Source: Sphingobium sp. Cam5-1
GTDB taxonomy: Bacteria; Pseudomonadota; Alphaproteobacteria; Sphingomonadales; Sphingomonadaceae
Length of the DNA stretch: 64,000 nucleotides
Assembly: GCF_015693305.1 (NCBI RefSeq)
Contig: NZ_CP065138.1
Coordinates: 2,606,001 to 2,670,000, forward strand
Direction of reading: 5' to 3'
Position 1 is the first letter of the stretch. The number at the start of each line of letters is the position of its first letter. The translations under genes were made by a program, and so were the position numbers. Below the pieces are notes generated by a model. It searched no databases. It was not told the origin of the DNA and saw only the letters and a list, made by a program, of their open reading frames with translations. Shown here in pieces: positions 63,541-64,000 of the stretch.

Positions 63541-64000
63541 TCACTCCGCCGCGTCGGCCAAAGCCTCGGGCAATGCCCGCACCGCCTCGGGTGAGGCAGG
63601 CTCGCGCACCAGAGCCTCGACCGGCTCCAGCGCCTCCAGTTCGCGCCCGCCCGTCTCGATATTGAGGTCGCGCAGCTTGCGCCCGGTGACCAGCACGCGT
63701 CCCTCGAAGCTACCGACGAAGCTGTTATAATCACTGACCGCCCCGGTCAGCCGGTTGCCCAGCTTCTTGAGCGATCCCGCCGCAGCCGCCAAGCGCTCGT
63801 ACAATTCCTTGCCCAGCGCGCCGATCCGCTTGGCTTCGTCCGCCATCTTCTCCTGCCGCCACACCGCCGCGACGGTGCGGGCGATGGCGATGAGGTTGGT
63901 GGGCGTCGCCAGCAGCACCCGCTTGCCAAAGGCATGATCCCAAAGCTGCGGATCATGCTCCAGCGCCGCCGACAGGAAATGCTCGCCGGGCACGAACATG
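63541..64000 (-). CDS. rmuC: DNA recombination protein RmuC, C-terminal part
   Basis: The gene runs off the right edge; about 153 C-terminal residues are visible. MFVPGEHFLSAALEHDPQLW, RVLLATPTNLIAIARTVA and the helix ERLAAAAGSLKKLGNRL are the conserved RmuC domain end. The protein limits inversions at short inverted repeats and is thought to be a nuclease-fold protein. Any Met seen here is internal. Confidence 0.9.
   Translation of the reverse strand, partial: MFVPGEHFLSAALEHDPQLWDHAFGKRVLLATPTNLIAIARTVAAVWRQEKMADEAKRIGALGKELYERLAAAAGSLKKLGNRLTGAVSDYNSFVGSFEGRVLVTGRKLRDLNIETGGRELEALEPVEALVREPASPEAVRALPEALADAAE

Overview
The window looks like a chromosomal segment of a sphingomonad (order Sphingomonadales, close to Sphingobium/Sphingomonas). 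This is an inference from high GC content, sphingomonad-style proteins, and several families of GC-rich intergenic palindromes of the REP-like kind common in that group. No replication, conjugation or intact phage/IS genes were found. Most of the DNA is ordinary core genome, with accessory-looking patches at about 28.3-31.2 kb, 34.1-46.3 kb and 57.8-63.5 kb.

Layout. 0-4.6 kb: end of an unknown gene, then ggt and pyrD (minus), a structured leader or small-RNA region, and an AraC-type regulator. 4.7-11 kb: a complete SUF iron-sulfur operon (Rrf2 regulator, sufB, an unknown 151-aa protein, sufC, sufD, sufS, sufT, sufA) interrupted by palindromic repeats. 11-22.5 kb: housekeeping genes (SDR protein, threonine aldolase plus DMT exporter, ilvE, a Ubi-type hydroxylase, cytochrome b561, acs, GST, a diguanylate cyclase, a LysR regulator) and a 30-aa membrane peptide followed by two hairpins, which resembles a type I toxin locus. 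22.5-28.3 kb: an orphan terminator (possible sRNA), a CDC48/VCP-like AAA ATPase, a PmtA-like methyltransferase, proA and kdsA. 28.3-31.2 kb: a phospholipase-A2-like protein, a membrane alpha/beta hydrolase and a P450. 31.7-34.1 kb: a TPP riboswitch controlling a small membrane protein and thiC.

34.1-43.1 kb is the least explained block. A small Tat-exported Gly/Pro/Asn-rich protein is followed by a PqqD-HPr-kinase-like fusion, an NTP_transf_5 nucleotidyltransferase, a Tat-exported DUF4838 protein, an outer-membrane barrel and a DUF4337 protein. Convergent to these lie a GT-C-like membrane protein and an AcvB-type lipid hydrolase. The kinase/PqqD/nucleotidyltransferase trio is the tailoring set seen beside some lasso-peptide and HPr-rel systems, but the lasso cyclase and protease are absent. 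I propose it modifies or helps export the small Tat protein or a linked surface glycan.

43.1-48 kb is scarred: a TonB-receptor remnant, a SulP transporter, a frameshifted ParB-like gene, a receiver-domain scrap, a GcvR-like protein and tRNA-Leu(GAG). 48-57.8 kb: gltB/DUF2059/gltD, uppP, an NDUFA9-like protein, and a TMEM165-type Mn exporter under a yybP-ykoY riboswitch. 57.8-63.5 kb: a secreted pectate-lyase-like protein, a GT-C-like membrane protein, a small EamA flippase-like protein, a HAD phosphatase and a UbiA-family enzyme with decaprenyl-phosphate phosphoribosyltransferase motifs. Together these suggest polyprenyl-phosphate-pentose synthesis and transfer. The window ends inside rmuC.
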